Shown here piece after piece: positions 62,701-64,000 of a stretch of DNA of 64,000 nt. How positions within the stretch are numbered: the stretch's first letter is position 1; each line of letters begins with the position of its first letter. Origin of the DNA: Pipra filicauda. Taxonomy: Eukaryota > Chordata > Aves > Passeriformes > Pipridae. The translations under genes and the position numbers were made by a program. The notes under the pieces are model-generated. The model saw only the letters and a program-made list of their open reading frames with translations. It was not told the DNA's origin and made no database searches. Location of the stretch: contig NW_024104507.1 of the NCBI RefSeq assembly GCF_003945595.2, forward strand, positions 248,001-312,000. The letters run 5' to 3'.

Positions 62701-64000
62701 CATCCCAACTGCTTCCAGCTATCCTGCAAGTTTTTATTTTAAAATTATCACTAAATAAATACCCATTACACTGCTATACATAACTCCTACTCATCTATTA
62801 CTTAACCACTCAGGCATTGACTAACTTTTACCAATAATGTTCAACCACACGACCTTTCAAACCACAGCATATTCCAGTACCATTGCCTGAGTCTGGATAA
62901 ATGGAACAAATATTTCAGTTTCACCAAGCACTGGCCTAAATCAGGAGATATCTGAAGTCCTTCTTTAGGAATGGCTGTTCAATACATTCAATTTTGTTTA
63001 ATTGCTCATTTGTTTCTTTTCTCTGCCACACCACTGATTTAGGTACTTTCATGAAGGGGAGAGTTTTGAAGGTGAAACAAATGAAACGTGTCTTCTGGGG
63101 AGAAAACAGGTATTCAAAATATTATGGATTTTGGTACTCCTCAGCAATGCTGCACCCTGATTCTACAAGTATTTAATCATCCAGTGTTTTAGAAATTGGA
63201 ATAGGGGTTTTGTCATCAATTCTACCACTGAACCACAGGGAAGATATTTCCTCCCCATTTTGAAAAGTCAGTTCAGTTCTGTGTTATTAAAGAAAACCCA
63301 CACCTTAGCCTCAAGAAAAATGTCATTTCACTTCTTTTGGGAAATATTGGGTTGGCAAGTACCCTGCTTCTGCAATACTTGCCTTACTACATGAATTCAC
63401 TCTTTGCTATTACCTGACTTTCTAATTTTTCTCACTGTAAACCAACAAACAAAGCCAAAACAAAACACGTGACAGCTTAATTTTACTGCTTCTCAGTTCT
63501 GTGAGGCAATAAACGTGTCAAATATATAGCCAAATATGTGTAATCCAGAGTTTAAAAACCAGAAAACAATGAGAAAAATTAATAAATAGGTTAACAGGTG
63601 TTTTAATTTACTGGAATTTAATATAGTCTGTTTGAATAAAAAATACATCTGCCTGAAGGCTTGTAGGATTAGGACATGCATCTTTAATCGGATAGACTAA
63701 AATCTCCAGTACAAAATATCCTGAAAATCTACACTTTGAATATGCATCTGAAGTTCTTATCTCAGATCTGTGTGATGCAGGTTCCTCACATCATCAAAAT
63801 CTGTCCAAGCAGAAGTGAAATGCAGGTGGAATGTGACTCACGATCATTTCAACGAATTGGTGTGCAAAATAACACACCACTGTTTAAATTTTCTGTCATC
63901 TTTGACACAAAGCTATATGGACATTAGCTCGAAACTATTTTCAGTAGTTTTAAATATTTGCCCCAATATTTTCACTCAGTTCAATTTTCCAGATTTCCAT
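59748..64000. other. Non-coding to window end; FOX-motif cluster at 59.8-59.9 kb
   Basis: Unique AT-rich DNA with frames of at most 87 codons, none recognised. At 59821-59908 there are two GATAAACA motifs (59821-59828, 59883-59890) and one TGTTTAC (59902-59908), all fitting the forkhead consensus RTAAAYA or its complement. A short C/A-rich stretch with CA repeats lies at 61040-61090. Confidence 0.45.

Noticed and set aside
1..64000. CRISPR arrays, tRNA or rRNA genes, bacterial operons, phage genes
   Set aside because: No regularly spaced repeats, no tRNA or rRNA core sequences and no dense coding were seen; the window is vertebrate non-coding DNA.

Overview
The window is AT-rich vertebrate nuclear DNA, almost certainly from a bird. 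It holds five diverged CR1 (chicken repeat 1) LINE fragments. It also holds a solo LTR whose start, middle and end match a class of LTR very abundant in bird genomes, especially songbirds. Placement below 'bird' (perhaps a passerine) is inference from the repeat types and the many A/C-rich simple tracts.

I find no protein-coding gene, tRNA, rRNA or CRISPR array that I can support. The longest open frames are about 120-124 codons. None shows a family signature except one that runs through a CR1 reverse-transcriptase remnant, and several run straight through LTRs or simple repeats. Prokaryotic ideas such as operons or ribosome binding sites do not apply. The window is best read as a gene desert or as the inside of a very long intron.

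Layout. 1-5.1 kb: a strong 20-bp hairpin, a CR1 tail, a GC-richer block bounded by poly(A) tracts, and a complete 413-bp solo LTR with a 5-bp target-site duplication (TSD). 5.1-20.4 kb: unique AT-rich DNA with simple repeats and one short tandem duplication. 20.4-20.7 kb: a CR1 fragment from the 3' part of ORF2. 20.7-35.7 kb: unique DNA with simple repeats. 35.75-36.62 kb: a CR1 copy split by a 574-bp solo LTR with TG...CA ends and a 4-bp TSD, which gives a clear relative age. 40.4-40.7 kb: another CR1 piece. 42.3-42.9 kb: a GC-richer block that may be a third LTR-type repeat. 48.2-48.4 kb: the last CR1 piece. 48.4-64 kb: unique DNA with simple tracts and small tandem duplications, and two AT-rich stretches (with one more near 41.4 kb) that may deserve a conservation check.

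All five CR1 loci and both confident LTRs lie on the minus strand. In vertebrate introns, retroelements are depleted in the sense orientation of the host gene. This 7-of-7 bias therefore hints, weakly, that the window could be intronic to a plus-strand gene. I found no evidence of an undescribed biological system; the best observations are transposon archaeology and a few hairpins and motif clusters.
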